From CAZGMC01 sp964526565 (GTDB taxonomy: Bacteria; Pseudomonadota; Alphaproteobacteria; DSM-16000; Inquilinaceae), in the NCBI GenBank assembly GCA_964526565.1, contig CAZGMC010000019.1, positions 1 to 50,361 on the forward strand: a DNA stretch of 50,361 bases. The letters are read 5' to 3'. Shown here piece by piece: positions 7,601 to 15,579 of this stretch (position 1 is the stretch's first letter; each line of letters starts with the position of its first letter). The notes under the pieces were generated by a model. It searched no databases. It was not told where the DNA came from and saw nothing but the letters and a program-made list of their open reading frames with translations. A program made the position numbers and the translations under genes.

Positions 7601-8281
7601 ATGGACCCGATCTACCGGCTGCGCCACGTCATCGCCCCGACGCTGGGCGCGGCCACCATCCTGGTGGCGCTGTTCGGCCTGGGCATCGTGCCGACCGTGG
7701 CCATCGCGCTGGGCGCGCTGGTGTGGGCCGGCGCCGCCCTGATGCTGGTGCCGCGGCGCCGTTTCCGAAGCCTGCTCAAGGCCGGGGACCTGGGCTATGA
7801 CGCTGCGCTGGCGCGGCGCGAACTGGAGACCGCGGCCGGCCGGGTGCGCACCCTGCGCCGCCTGGGCGACCGGCTCGACCGCCTCGACCGGCCGGCCATG
7901 ACCGTCAGCCTGGCCCGCATCACGGCCTCCGCCGAGGCGATCATGCGCGACCTGGAGCGAAGCCCACGCGACTATCGCCGCATGCGCAAGCCGCTGACCC
8001 ACTACCTGGCCCATGTCGAGACGATCGCCGAGCGCTACGCCTACATGCGCGCCGCCGCCGGCCCGGTCGACCCGGCCACGACGCAGCGCATCGAGCGCAC
8101 CCTGGCCGATCTGGAGCGCGTCTTCGAGGACTACACCCGCCGTGCCGTCGAGGACGAGGCGTTCGACCTGGACAGCCGCATCCTGCTGCTGGAGCAGGAG
8201 ATCAAGGCCGAGGGCGTGACCGGAACCGGACCGGGCAGGACCGGCGACAGGGCCGGCCTGTGGCCGCGGCGCCGCGGCTGA
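7601..8281 (+). CDS. XpaC-family (BCIP hydrolysis) membrane protein
   Basis: 226 residues: two N-terminal transmembrane helices (about residues 11-50), then a cytoplasmic helical domain starting RRRFRSLLKAGDLGYDAAL. The family is named for 5-bromo-4-chloroindolyl phosphate hydrolysis (XpaC/YceG) and typically sits beside TelA, as here. Later features are a helix-rich DRPAMTVSLARITASAEAI segment and an acidic C-terminal coiled coil (DSRILLLEQEIKAEG). The chosen ATG immediately precedes the first hydrophobic helix. The 192-bp gap from telA holds only a 25-codon frame with a signal-like N-terminus (7516-7593) that I do not call as a gene. Function is inferred from pairing. Confidence 0.85.
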   Translation: MDPIYRLRHVIAPTLGAATILVALFGLGIVPTVAIALGALVWAGAALMLVPRRRFRSLLKAGDLGYDAALARRELETAAGRVRTLRRLGDRLDRLDRPAMTVSLARITASAEAIMRDLERSPRDYRRMRKPLTHYLAHVETIAERYAYMRAAAGPVDPATTQRIERTLADLERVFEDYTRRAVEDEAFDLDSRILLLEQEIKAEGVTGTGPGRTGDRAGLWPRRRG

Positions 8282-8447
8282 GGAGTCGGACCCCATGCGA
8301 CCGCAGTGGATCGGGGCCCGGCTGTTCGTCGCCGCCGCGCTGGTCGGCCGGGACGCGCCCTTCTACCGGCCGGCCCTGCGGGCGCTGGCACCGGTCTCCT
8401 GCCGCGGCTGCCGCACACGGTTTTTCCGATTTTCAAAGGAGGAAACC

Positions 8448-9260
8448 ATGCCGTTCACATTGATCAGGGGCGCGTTCGCTCCCTCGCTCGGCACGCCGGA
8501 CGGGGACTCGCTGCGGTTCGTGCCGGACGATCCGGACCCGCTGTTCCGGTTGCGCCGCCGCGGCCGGCCGCCGCGGATCAACCGGAACAATGGCAGCATC
8601 CAGCTGCGCTACGAGGCGATCGACACCATGGAGAGCCAGGCGCTCATGCCGTTCTCCTCCGACGCCACCGCCTCCAACCTCGCGCTCGCCGGCGTCGGTG
8701 ACGGCACGCCGGGGCGCGGCCACATCTTCTCGACGCAGATCGACCCCTATGGCCGGCCGATCGCCTTCGTGTTCGCCGGCGACACCGACCACGCGGACGG
8801 CAGCGACGTGTTCCTGGGGCCGGACGACATCATGGCCAGCATCAACGTGCAGCAGCTGGCGCGCGGCCACGCCTATCCGCTGTTCTACGACACGCTGTTC
8901 GACGACCTGCGCCAGCGCTGCACCGCGGTCTCGCTGCAGGCCACGGCAGAGCGGCTGGGCGTCTGGAGCGCCGACCGGACCAACACCGGCGCCACCTGGA
9001 CCGGCGCCATGGCGACGCTGCCGCCGATCTTCCCGAAGCTGTGGCGACGGATCCGGGATTACCTGGGGGACGAAACGTTCTTCGATCCGGCGCGGCCGAT
9101 GGCGGGGCTGACGGACTGGATCGAGCAGGAGCGACCGGAACGGGTCAGCGTGCCGAACCGGAACCTGTTCACCGGGTTCGACGACATCATCGAGGTCACC
9201 GACACCACGGTGCGGATGACGGTCCAGCCGCACGAGCTGGTCATCATCTCGGCCACGTGA
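8448..9260 (+). CDS. Divergent thermonuclease (SNase-like) fold protein
   Basis: 270 residues without signal peptide. The order of segments recalls staphylococcal-nuclease-like domains: IQLRYEAIDTMESQ (compare R-L-x-G-I-D-A-P-E), a TASNLALAGVG stretch, DPYGRPIAFVFAGD (compare D-x-Y-G-R-x-L-A), and INVQQLARGHAYPLFY (compare N-x-x-L-V-x-x-G-x-A). The Arg/Glu catalytic set is not clearly conserved, so nuclease activity is doubtful. A C-terminal 100 residues rich in Trp and Pro has no match I recognise. The start is fixed by a perfect AAAGGAGG six bases upstream. An in-frame ATG at 8295 with GAGGAG is an alternative, but its extension is not protein-like. Confidence 0.6.
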   Translation: MPFTLIRGAFAPSLGTPDGDSLRFVPDDPDPLFRLRRRGRPPRINRNNGSIQLRYEAIDTMESQALMPFSSDATASNLALAGVGDGTPGRGHIFSTQIDPYGRPIAFVFAGDTDHADGSDVFLGPDDIMASINVQQLARGHAYPLFYDTLFDDLRQRCTAVSLQATAERLGVWSADRTNTGATWTGAMATLPPIFPKLWRRIRDYLGDETFFDPARPMAGLTDWIEQERPERVSVPNRNLFTGFDDIIEVTDTTVRMTVQPHELVIISAT

Positions 9261-9282
9261 CGCGGCGGGACCCGACGTGATA

Positions 9283-9366
9283 TGCCCCTGGCCGGACTCG
9301 AACCAGCACGGTGTTGCCACCAACAGATTTTGAGTCTGCCGCGTCTACCAATTCCGCCACAGGGGC
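9283..9366 (-). tRNA. tRNA-Leu (anticodon CAA)
   Basis: An 84-nt cloverleaf read on the minus strand. The acceptor stem GCCCCTG pairs with CAGGGGC followed by discriminator A. The D-arm contains TGGTAGACGCG, the anticodon stem-loop CAGA-CTCAAAA-TCTG gives anticodon CAA (reads UUG), a long variable arm TTGGTGGCAACACC marks a class II tRNA, and the T-arm contains GGTTCGAGTCC. CCA is not encoded. It is convergent with the nuclease-fold gene and lies beside a tandem repeat block. Confidence 0.96.
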
Positions 9367-9418
9367 ATGGGACTTGGCGGGTCCGGCGGTGATCATAGTC
9401 GTGGGACCCGCGCAGTCC

Positions 9419-9478
9419 AAGATCTTCCGGCCCAACGTCTTCCGGCCCAAGATCTTCCGGCCCAAGATCTTCCGGCGA
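9419..9478. repeat. Four tandem copies of a 15-bp unit
   Basis: The unit AAGATCTTCCGGCCC occurs four times head to tail. Copy 2 has AACGTC instead of AAGATC, and copy 4 ends CGA. The block lies about 50 bp upstream of the tRNA-Leu 5' end, on the side where its promoter should be. Each unit contains the palindrome AGATCT. Confidence 0.85.
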
Positions 9479-9510
9479 CCCGGAAGGGGCAACGCGTGCC
9501 GGCATGATGC

Positions 9511-9777
9511 TCAGCGGGACGGCGCCGCAGCGGCTTTCTGGTCCCAGCCGGGGATCACATCCGGCTCGAACGGTGTGCCGTACCGGCGATGATGGTGCTC
9601 GCAGTACATGTCCCAGAACGCCTGGGCCAAACTTGATACGCCCCGCGACGAGAGCAAGTCCTCATTCTGCCTGACCCACTCTTCGCAGTCTGATGCCAGC
9701 GCCTTGTCCATCAAGAACCGCGCGCGGTCCGGGTCCACGCTGGTCCCCGACCCGGCCAGAACGTACGTATGAAACAC
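9511..9777 (-). CDS. Hypothetical 88-residue protein
   Basis: I do not recognise this protein. It begins at a GTG preceded by a purine-rich AAGGGGGGAAGG, a convincing ribosome binding site. The product is soluble, with DPDRARFLMDKALASDCEEW and a Trp/His/Cys-rich stretch (WDMYCEHHHRRYG) that could bind a metal. Its base composition is less G+C-rich than neighbouring genes and the upstream region (9780-9860) is A+T-rich. Both features hint at acquisition or a local promoter. The opposite strand has no competing frame with family likeness. Confidence 0.6.
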   Translation of the reverse strand: MFHTYVLAGSGTSVDPDRARFLMDKALASDCEEWVRQNEDLLSSRGVSSLAQAFWDMYCEHHHRRYGTPFEPDVIPGWDQKAAAAPSR

Positions 9778-9960
9778 GTTGCCTTCCCCCCTTGATAATC
9801 ATGCGTTGCGACGCGCACCAAAAGATAACATTTTCTGTGCACGCTTTTTATGAAAAAGTGACCTGAGAGGTGCTGCGCTTCCCGGCGCGGCCGCAGAAAG
9901 GGACCCGGATGCAACAGGGAAATCCCGTGACGCGGCGCAGCCTGGGACGTGGTTGGGGAG

Positions 9961-10170
9961 TCAGATCGTCACGATGTCGCCGCCACCCGGCGGCCGGTCG
10001 TACGGGATGCGGAGCAGGGCCGCGCCCTCGGCGTGAGTCGCCTGTTCGGCGGGCCAGTACCAGAGGTCGCCCGTGGCCGGGTCCGTGATCCGGCGCGCGG
10101 CGAGGTGACGGGATGACCGGATCAATGCGGCAAGCTGATGATCCGTCGGATTTCTTGACGGCTTGAACAT
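9961..10170 (-). CDS. Hypothetical 69-residue protein
   Basis: No family recognised. The chosen start gives MFKPSRNPTDHQLAALIRSS, followed by a segment with DPATGDLWYWPAEQATHAEGAALL, which reads like a small globular domain with a beta-turn. An in-frame GTG/ATG extension to 10230 adds a hydrophobic Ala/Val-rich 20-mer and cannot be excluded. No strong ribosome binding site precedes either start. Isolated between repeats; existence is uncertain. Confidence 0.42.
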   Translation of the reverse strand: MFKPSRNPTDHQLAALIRSSRHLAARRITDPATGDLWYWPAEQATHAEGAALLRIPYDRPPGGGDIVTI

Positions 10171-10294
10171 GAGGACCGGCACCACCAATGGTACTGCAGC
10201 GCAAGCAGGCACCAAGGCGGATCGCACCACAGGACCGGCAAGGACGCCGGGGTTGCGCCGGATGCCTGATCTTCAGGCAACTGGCCGGCAGACC

Positions 10295-10344
10295 GGACCA
10301 GCCCTCCACGGCACCGACCGGACCAGCCCTCCACGGCACCGACC
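10295..10344. repeat. Two perfect tandem copies of a 25-bp unit
   Basis: A 25-bp sequence beginning GGACCAGCCCTCCACGG is repeated exactly at 10295-10319 and 10320-10344, and a third partial copy (GGCCCACC) follows. It lies in the gene-free stretch downstream of the epimerase gene. Exact identity suggests a recent slippage duplication. A small hairpin TGCCTGA-TCT-TCAGGCA lies at about 10263-10279. Confidence 0.8.
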
Positions 10345-10459
10345 GGCCCACCTGATACAACCCTCGCCGTCAGGTCGGGGAGGGTGCCGTGGGCGCCTGC
10401 CCGCCGGTCCGCCGCAGCCGCCCAGCTGCCAGACAGAGTCGGGGCTCTCCGACTGCCGC

Positions 10460-11470
10460 CTACCCCAACCCGGGCAATGCTCTTTTCACCAGTCCCCGGT
10501 CGCGCAGCCAGAGGAGCTGGTCGCGCAGGGTCTGCTGCAGCGGGGCCTGGCGCAGGCCGAGCTCGCGCACGGCCCTGGTGCTGTCGAAGAAGGCCGGGCG
10601 ACCGGCCAGGCCGACGCCGGTGAGCGGGGCCTGCGGGGGTTTGCCGGTCACATGGTCGGCGGCCCACTCGCCGGCCCTGGCGGCGGCCAATGCCACCCGG
10701 TACGGCACGCGGCGGCGCGGCATGGGCACGCCGCTGACCTCGCCCAGCAGGGCCAGGAACGCGCTCATCCACAGATTGGCATTGCCGAGGACATAGCGCG
10801 CGCCGGGGCGGCCGTGGTCGGCGGCGGCGAGGTGGGCGGCGGCCAGGTGGCGCACGTCGATCAGGTTGAGCGTGCACTCCAGATAGGCGGGCGCCGCGCC
10901 GTTGACGAAATCCAGGATCATCCGCGTCGGCGGCGTCAGGCCGCGGTCGCCGGGGCCGACCGGCATGGTCGGCAGGACCACCACCGCCGCCAGCCCGCGC
11001 CGCGCCGCGTCCAGCACCGCCCGCTCGGCCAGCGCCTTGGACCGCGGGTAGGGACCGAGCAGATCCTCGACCGGCACCGTCACGTCCTCGTCCAGCGGCA
11101 CCTCGACGGCACAGGTACGGCGGCCGATCAGCGTCGTCAGGCTGGAGGTGTGGACCAGCCTGGCCACGCCGGCCCGTTCCGCCTCGGCCAGCACGACCAG
11201 CGTGCCGCCGCGGTTGACGCGGTCGAACACGCCGCGGTCGCGCGCCCACAGGTGGGCGTTGGCGGCCAGGTGGTAGACCGTGTCGACGCCGGCCATGGCG
11301 GCACGCACCGTCCCGGCATCGGTCACCGAGCCGCGCACCGCCTCCACCCCGGCCGGCAGGTCCGCCGGCGGGTCAAGGTCGAGCACCCGCACCGGCGCGC
11401 CGCGCGCCGCCAGCAGCGCGACGACATGGCGGCCGACGAAGCCGCCGCCGCCGGTGACCAGGCTGGTCAT
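10460..11470 (-). CDS. NAD(P)-dependent sugar epimerase/reductase, HpnA-like
   Basis: 336-residue extended short-chain dehydrogenase. The Rossmann motif TGGGGFVGRHVV is at about residues 6-17, then HLAANAHLW, the TSS of the catalytic triad, and a PRSKALAE helix where the usual YxxxK Tyr is replaced by P-R-S-K. The later pattern (LPTMPVGPGD, PPTRMILDFVNG, APAYLECTLNLIDV, GRPGARYVLG) closely follows hopanoid-associated epimerase HpnA and dihydroflavonol-4-reductase-like enzymes. Its ATG overlaps the stop of the upstream lipoprotein gene (ATGA), so it is the last gene of the glycosyltransferase-sulfotransferase-esterase-epimerase unit. No hopanoid cyclase is in the window, so the substrate is uncertain. 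The missing Tyr of YxxxK should be noted. Confidence 0.78.
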   Translation of the reverse strand: MTSLVTGGGGFVGRHVVALLAARGAPVRVLDLDPPADLPAGVEAVRGSVTDAGTVRAAMAGVDTVYHLAANAHLWARDRGVFDRVNRGGTLVVLAEAERAGVARLVHTSSLTTLIGRRTCAVEVPLDEDVTVPVEDLLGPYPRSKALAERAVLDAARRGLAAVVVLPTMPVGPGDRGLTPPTRMILDFVNGAAPAYLECTLNLIDVRHLAAAHLAAADHGRPGARYVLGNANLWMSAFLALLGEVSGVPMPRRRVPYRVALAAARAGEWAADHVTGKPPQAPLTGVGLAGRPAFFDSTRAVRELGLRQAPLQQTLRDQLLWLRDRGLVKRALPGLG

Positions 11471-12642
11471 GGCGCCGCCGCCGCTGCGCCACTATCGCGT
11501 GCCCCGTCCGGTGGGTCCGTTCCGTCCGGTGCGTAGCGGCAGGCGACCAGGCCCTCGTCCATGACCGAGCCGACCAGCAGCACGCCCGCATGCCATGCCG
11601 CCACGGTCGCCGCCGACAGCATGGTGCCGGACGGGTCCGCCCAGACCAGGCGCGTGCTGCCGTCGCTCACGTCGATCTCGATCACGCGCGACGGCGCGTG
11701 GCCCACGCCCAGGTGCCGGTTCAGATAGAGCCACAGGCGCATCAGGCTCGGATGTACGGCCGTCAGCAGCCGGCCGGACGGGCCGGGATGCAGGTTGTCC
11801 GGGCCGGCCTCCAGGTCGATCCGGGCCGTCGGATCGGCGGTGCCGCGGGTCAGCAGGTCGGCCAGGCGGTAGACGAGCACCGCCCGCCCGCGGGTCGCAG
11901 CGACGTACACCCGCGACGGCCCGCCCGGCTCGACGGCCAAGCCGTTGGCGAAGGCGATGCCCTCGGCCACGGTGCGCAGCGCGGCGCTGCCGTCGCCGCG
12001 CAGGACCCCGTAGACGACGAACGCCCGGTCCAGGCCCAGCACGGTCTCGACCAGCTCGCCGCGCCTGGTGCAGGCGCGGCGGTCGTTGCTGACCAGGAAG
12101 CGGTCCCCGCCGAGCGCCGCCACGTCGTTGCCGCGGCACAGCAGCGGGTGGGCGATGGTGGCAAGGTGGGCCAGGCCGTCGCTGCCCACGTCGAAGACCT
12201 CCACCGAGGTGCGCTGCTGCGGGGTGTCCATGACGCCGTAGCGGCGGTTGACGGCGAACAGCCGGACGGTGTCGCCCTCGCGGTGGACGTCGATGCCATG
12301 GGGAAAGAACGGCTGCCCGGCGGCGAAATCGTGCGCCAGGTCGGTGACCATGACGCTGTCCGGCGGCAACCGGCCCGGCTGCAGGGGCAGCGCGTAGATG
12401 CCGCTCTGGATGGCCGGGGCCACAGCCTCGCCCAGGTCGAACAGGGTGCGCCGGTCGTGCGCCGAGACATAGGCGATGCCGGTGGTCTGATCGATGACGA
12501 TGTCCTCGGCGCCGACCACGCGTTCGCCGGAGCCGGCATCGATCAGCCGGAGCGAACGGCAGTCGGTGGCCAGCATTGGCGACGGGTCTTCGCCGCAGGC
12601 GGCGAGCAGGGGCAGGAGCGCGAGGGTCGTGACCGCCCTCAT
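11467..12642 (-). CDS. Arylesterase/SMP-30-like beta-propeller lipoprotein
   Basis: 391 residues. The N-terminus MRAVTTLALLPLLAAC carries a good lipobox (LLAAC), so it is a predicted lipoprotein; residue +2 after Cys is Gly, consistent with outer-membrane sorting. The body is a six-bladed-propeller type with paraoxonase/arylesterase-like segments: GAEDIVIDQTTGIAYVSAHDRR, FFPHGIDVH, GNDVAALGGDRFLVSND, IAFANGLAVEPG and PDNLHPGPSGRLL. These acidic/Asn positions (E-D, H-G-I, N-D, N-G, D-N) are the Ca2+ and catalytic ligands in PON-type lactonases. It shares 4-bp overlaps with both neighbours (stop of sulfotransferase, start of epimerase). It likely hydrolyses an ester or lactone at the cell envelope; substrate unknown. 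Confidence 0.78.
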   Translation of the reverse strand: MRAVTTLALLPLLAACGEDPSPMLATDCRSLRLIDAGSGERVVGAEDIVIDQTTGIAYVSAHDRRTLFDLGEAVAPAIQSGIYALPLQPGRLPPDSVMVTDLAHDFAAGQPFFPHGIDVHREGDTVRLFAVNRRYGVMDTPQQRTSVEVFDVGSDGLAHLATIAHPLLCRGNDVAALGGDRFLVSNDRRACTRRGELVETVLGLDRAFVVYGVLRGDGSAALRTVAEGIAFANGLAVEPGGPSRVYVAATRGRAVLVYRLADLLTRGTADPTARIDLEAGPDNLHPGPSGRLLTAVHPSLMRLWLYLNRHLGVGHAPSRVIEIDVSDGSTRLVWADPSGTMLSAATVAAWHAGVLLVGSVMDEGLVACRYAPDGTDPPDGARDSGAAAAAP

Positions 12643-13775
12643 CGCCCGGCTGCGGCGGCGCGGGCCGGCTCGGGCACCGGCGGGGCATAGCCCCAGCGGG
12701 CGATGAACCGGCCCCAGTGTTCGGTGACGCGGGCCTCGCCCTCTGCCGTGAAGCGGTGCGGGGTCTTCGGGAAGCCGCGCACCGAAGCGAGGTACGCCTC
12801 GAACACCGGCCGCGCCGCCGGGAAGCCGTCCAGGCCCAGCGTGCGGTGGATGTGCTCGAGGGTGGGCAGCGGGTCGGCGTCCAGGTCCTCGTAGCGGATC
12901 TCGATGAAGGTATCCGCCGGCAGGCCGGCGCTGTCGGCGATCAGCCGGTCCATCAGCCGCGGATAGGTGCGCAGCACGAAGTCGTCGATGTCGACCCGGT
13001 CGTAGCGCTGCAGGGCGAGCTGCTCGAACATCCTGCCGAAGAACCGCCGCGAGGACTCGAACACCTCGTAGGGGTTGCGGTGGATGTGGATGAACTTCGC
13101 GCCAGGCAGCATGTCGTGCAGCATGCCGACCCGCGCCGTATAGACCGGGTTCTTGATCAGCAGCCGCCGGTTGCCCTGGGCCAGGGCCAGCTTGCCCAGC
13201 AGATAGCGGAACGTGTCCTGCCAGGCGGCGATCTCGCGCCCGCTGCATCCTTCAAAGAACACGCCGCGCTCGAAGTGCTGCCACAGGTGCCTGGGGAAGT
13301 AGACGCCGTGGAAGAACGACAACGGGATCATGTTGGCCAGCGCGAACTCGTCCTCCTGGGGGGAATCCGGGTTGACCGGAATGGCATCGACGAAGCGGTC
13401 CTCGGGCAGCTGCTTTTCCAGCATGGGCCTGAGCCAGGACCCCAGCAGCAGCATCTCCCACGGCATGCCGGTGGCCAGCGGCGAGACGTAGCCGAAGCCG
13501 GCCTTGCTGAGCAGGTTGTAGAGGTGCGTCGTGCCGCTGCGCCAGTGGCCGACGATGAACACCGGCGGCGGCATCGGCGGCGCCCGGCGCAGTTTGCGCG
13601 CCGTGTAGACCCGCTCGACCGCGGTGAACGGCGACCGCCCCAGCGCCGCCAGCACCGCCATCGCCGCCTGCGGCAGGCGGCCGCGGCTGACACCGCCATT
13701 GCGCGCTAGCAGGGGCAGGAGGGTGCCGGGATTGCTGCCGCTCAGGGGATGCATGGGCCTTTTCCGCTTCGCCAT
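12639..13775 (-). CDS. PAPS-dependent sulfotransferase family protein
   Basis: 378 residues. The 5'-PSB loop GHWRSGTTHLYNLL is the PAPS-binding P-loop of sulfotransferases, and the 3'-PB region HIHRNPYEVFESSRRFF supplies the second cofactor site. The remainder (LLIKNPVYTARVGML, FIEIRYEDLDADP, AEGEARVTEHWGRF) is typical of the large Sulfotransfer_3-like bacterial family. It transfers sulfate from PAPS to a hydroxyl or amine, commonly on a glycan or lipid. I start at an ATG (13775) with GGGGA upstream; a GTG at 13811 and an ATG at 13754 are alternatives. Its stop overlaps the lipoprotein start by ATGA, and the glycosyltransferase gene ends 91 bp upstream, which suggests joint modification of one substrate. 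Confidence 0.88.
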   Translation of the reverse strand: MAKRKRPMHPLSGSNPGTLLPLLARNGGVSRGRLPQAAMAVLAALGRSPFTAVERVYTARKLRRAPPMPPPVFIVGHWRSGTTHLYNLLSKAGFGYVSPLATGMPWEMLLLGSWLRPMLEKQLPEDRFVDAIPVNPDSPQEDEFALANMIPLSFFHGVYFPRHLWQHFERGVFFEGCSGREIAAWQDTFRYLLGKLALAQGNRRLLIKNPVYTARVGMLHDMLPGAKFIHIHRNPYEVFESSRRFFGRMFEQLALQRYDRVDIDDFVLRTYPRLMDRLIADSAGLPADTFIEIRYEDLDADPLPTLEHIHRTLGLDGFPAARPVFEAYLASVRGFPKTPHRFTAEGEARVTEHWGRFIARWGYAPPVPEPARAAAAGR

Positions 13776-13866
13776 CGTCGTCCCCGGTGCTGCCGATTGC
13801 CGGCCGGCCACAGGTCGGCGGCGACGGCGGGCGCGGCAAGAGTACGCGGATCAAGACTCGCGGTCA

Positions 13867-15564
13867 TCACTCCAGCACGGCCAGCACCATCGGTCGCTCG
13901 ACCCGGCCCTCGGCGACGAGGCGCAGCGGGAAATCGGCGCTGCGGTCGGCGAAGGTGTCCTCGTCCATGATCACGGCGACGCGGCCGTGCTCTTCCCAGC
14001 GCGCCCGCAACTCCACGGGCAGGGCGATGTCCTCCAGCGGCGCACCGAAATGGTAGGTGAAGGTGCCCGGATAGATGCGGAACATGACCGGGTGGTAGCC
14101 CTCGTCGGCCAGGTCGCGCAAGGCCGTTGCCAGCGGTCGCGGGCTGAATGCCGCATTCAGCGACGGCGCCACCGTGTACGAGAGCTGCACCATGCTCAGG
14201 CTGATGCCGACCAGCAGCACCAGCAGCCCCTGGCGCAGCGGCCGGCGGCGCACCGCGACCAGCGCCACGGCCGACCCGGCGGCGATCGCCGCCAGCAGCG
14301 GCAGGCCGTCGATCGCCACGTCCAGCGCCGCCTGGGCGAACCCGAACACCGCCTCGGCCGCCACGGCCACCGCCAGCAGCCCGCCCGGCACCGCCGTCAG
14401 CACGAGGAACCGCGCCGATTCGGCCGGCGTCAGCCGGTGCAGAGCCAGCGCCGTCAGTCCGGCCAGCGGCACCAGCAGCGGCACCATGTAGATGTGCGAC
14501 TTGCCGCTGAGCAGGTCGAGCAGCACGAACCCGCTGACGAAGGCCACGCCCAGAAAGGCCGGTCCGACCTCTGCCGGCCCGCCGCGACGAAACCAGCCGG
14601 CGACGCCCGCGGCGATCCCGTGCCGTACGCTGCGCAGGGCGGGCAGCACCGTCCACGGCAGCCACACCAGCGGCAGCAGCACGAAATAGAACCAGAACGG
14701 CTTGCTGTGCTCCCAGTCGTTCACCGCGCGCTGCAGCACGTGGGTCTGCAGCAGGTGGGTGACGAAGTCCCACCCGGCGACCACGCCCGCCGCGAGCAGC
14801 CACGCCGCCGGCACCGCCGCCGCCACCACCAGCCCGGCCGCCACGTCCCAGGCCAGCAGCCGGCCCGGCCGGCGTCGCACCGCCAGGTAGGCCACCGCGG
14901 CGAGCACCGGAAAGGCGATGCCCAGCGGTCCCTTGGTCAGCACCGCCAGCCCGGCGAACAGGAACGCCAGCACCACCCGCCAGTCCGCCCGCGGCCGGCT
15001 CAAGCCCAGGAAGAAGAACAGGTGCGACAGGGCGATGAACGCCGCGAACAACAGGTCCATGCGCCGGTAGTGCATCAGCCCGGTGACGTACAGGGTGGCC
15101 AGCAGCACCAGCCCGGTCGTCACCGCCGCCGCCGGCCCGATCGTGTGGCGGGCCAGCTGGTGCGCCGCGGACACGAAGGCCAGCGCCGACAGCGCCAGGG
15201 CCAGCGAGAACACCCAAGGCTCCACCGAGCCAAAGATTTCGGCCAGGGTGCCGAGCAGCCAGAACCACAGCGGCGGCTTGTCGGGATAGTCGGCGCCGTT
15301 GAGGGTCAGGACGAACCAGTTGCCGCGCTCCAGCATCTCGCGCAGCACGGCGCCGTGGCGCACCTCGTCCATGTACCAGAGATCGCGGCGGCCCAGCGCC
15401 GGCAGCGTCTGCACCGCCACCACGGCGGCGTACAGCAGCAGCGGGTGGCGCCACAGCGCGTCCAGCCGGGCCGCGGCCGGACGCCGCGGGGCCGCCCTTG
15501 CCCGCGCCGCCGCTCCGGTGCCTCCCGGGCCGGCACTGCCGCTGTCCGCCGTTCGCTCAGCCAT
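13867..15564 (-). CDS. ArnT-like GT39 membrane glycosyltransferase
   Basis: 565 residues, polytopic (about 11-12 helices). The first periplasmic loop has RRDLWYMDEVRHG, the D-E motif of the GT-C superfamily (ArnT, protein O-mannosyltransferase, where the Asp is catalytic). It is followed by the conserved YPDKPPLWFWLLG. These enzymes use polyprenyl-phosphate-linked sugars and modify lipid A or other acceptors on the periplasmic side. A soluble C-terminal part of about 100 residues resembles the ArnT-type periplasmic domain (YHPVMFRIYPGTFTYHF). The start at 15564 has GGTGGA upstream; the frame remains open to 15783 without credible coding. It is the first gene of the sulfotransferase/esterase/epimerase unit. 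Confidence 0.88.
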   Translation of the reverse strand: MAERTADSGSAGPGGTGAAARARAAPRRPAAARLDALWRHPLLLYAAVVAVQTLPALGRRDLWYMDEVRHGAVLREMLERGNWFVLTLNGADYPDKPPLWFWLLGTLAEIFGSVEPWVFSLALALSALAFVSAAHQLARHTIGPAAAVTTGLVLLATLYVTGLMHYRRMDLLFAAFIALSHLFFFLGLSRPRADWRVVLAFLFAGLAVLTKGPLGIAFPVLAAVAYLAVRRRPGRLLAWDVAAGLVVAAAVPAAWLLAAGVVAGWDFVTHLLQTHVLQRAVNDWEHSKPFWFYFVLLPLVWLPWTVLPALRSVRHGIAAGVAGWFRRGGPAEVGPAFLGVAFVSGFVLLDLLSGKSHIYMVPLLVPLAGLTALALHRLTPAESARFLVLTAVPGGLLAVAVAAEAVFGFAQAALDVAIDGLPLLAAIAAGSAVALVAVRRRPLRQGLLVLLVGISLSMVQLSYTVAPSLNAAFSPRPLATALRDLADEGYHPVMFRIYPGTFTYHFGAPLEDIALPVELRARWEEHGRVAVIMDEDTFADRSADFPLRLVAEGRVERPMVLAVLE

Positions 15565-15579
15565 GTATCCGTCCACCAT

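Noticed and set aside
9244..9492. Minus-strand frame translating the 15-bp repeats (KILGR units)
   Set aside because: The frame runs straight through the tRNA-Leu gene and is only a product of the repeat and tRNA.
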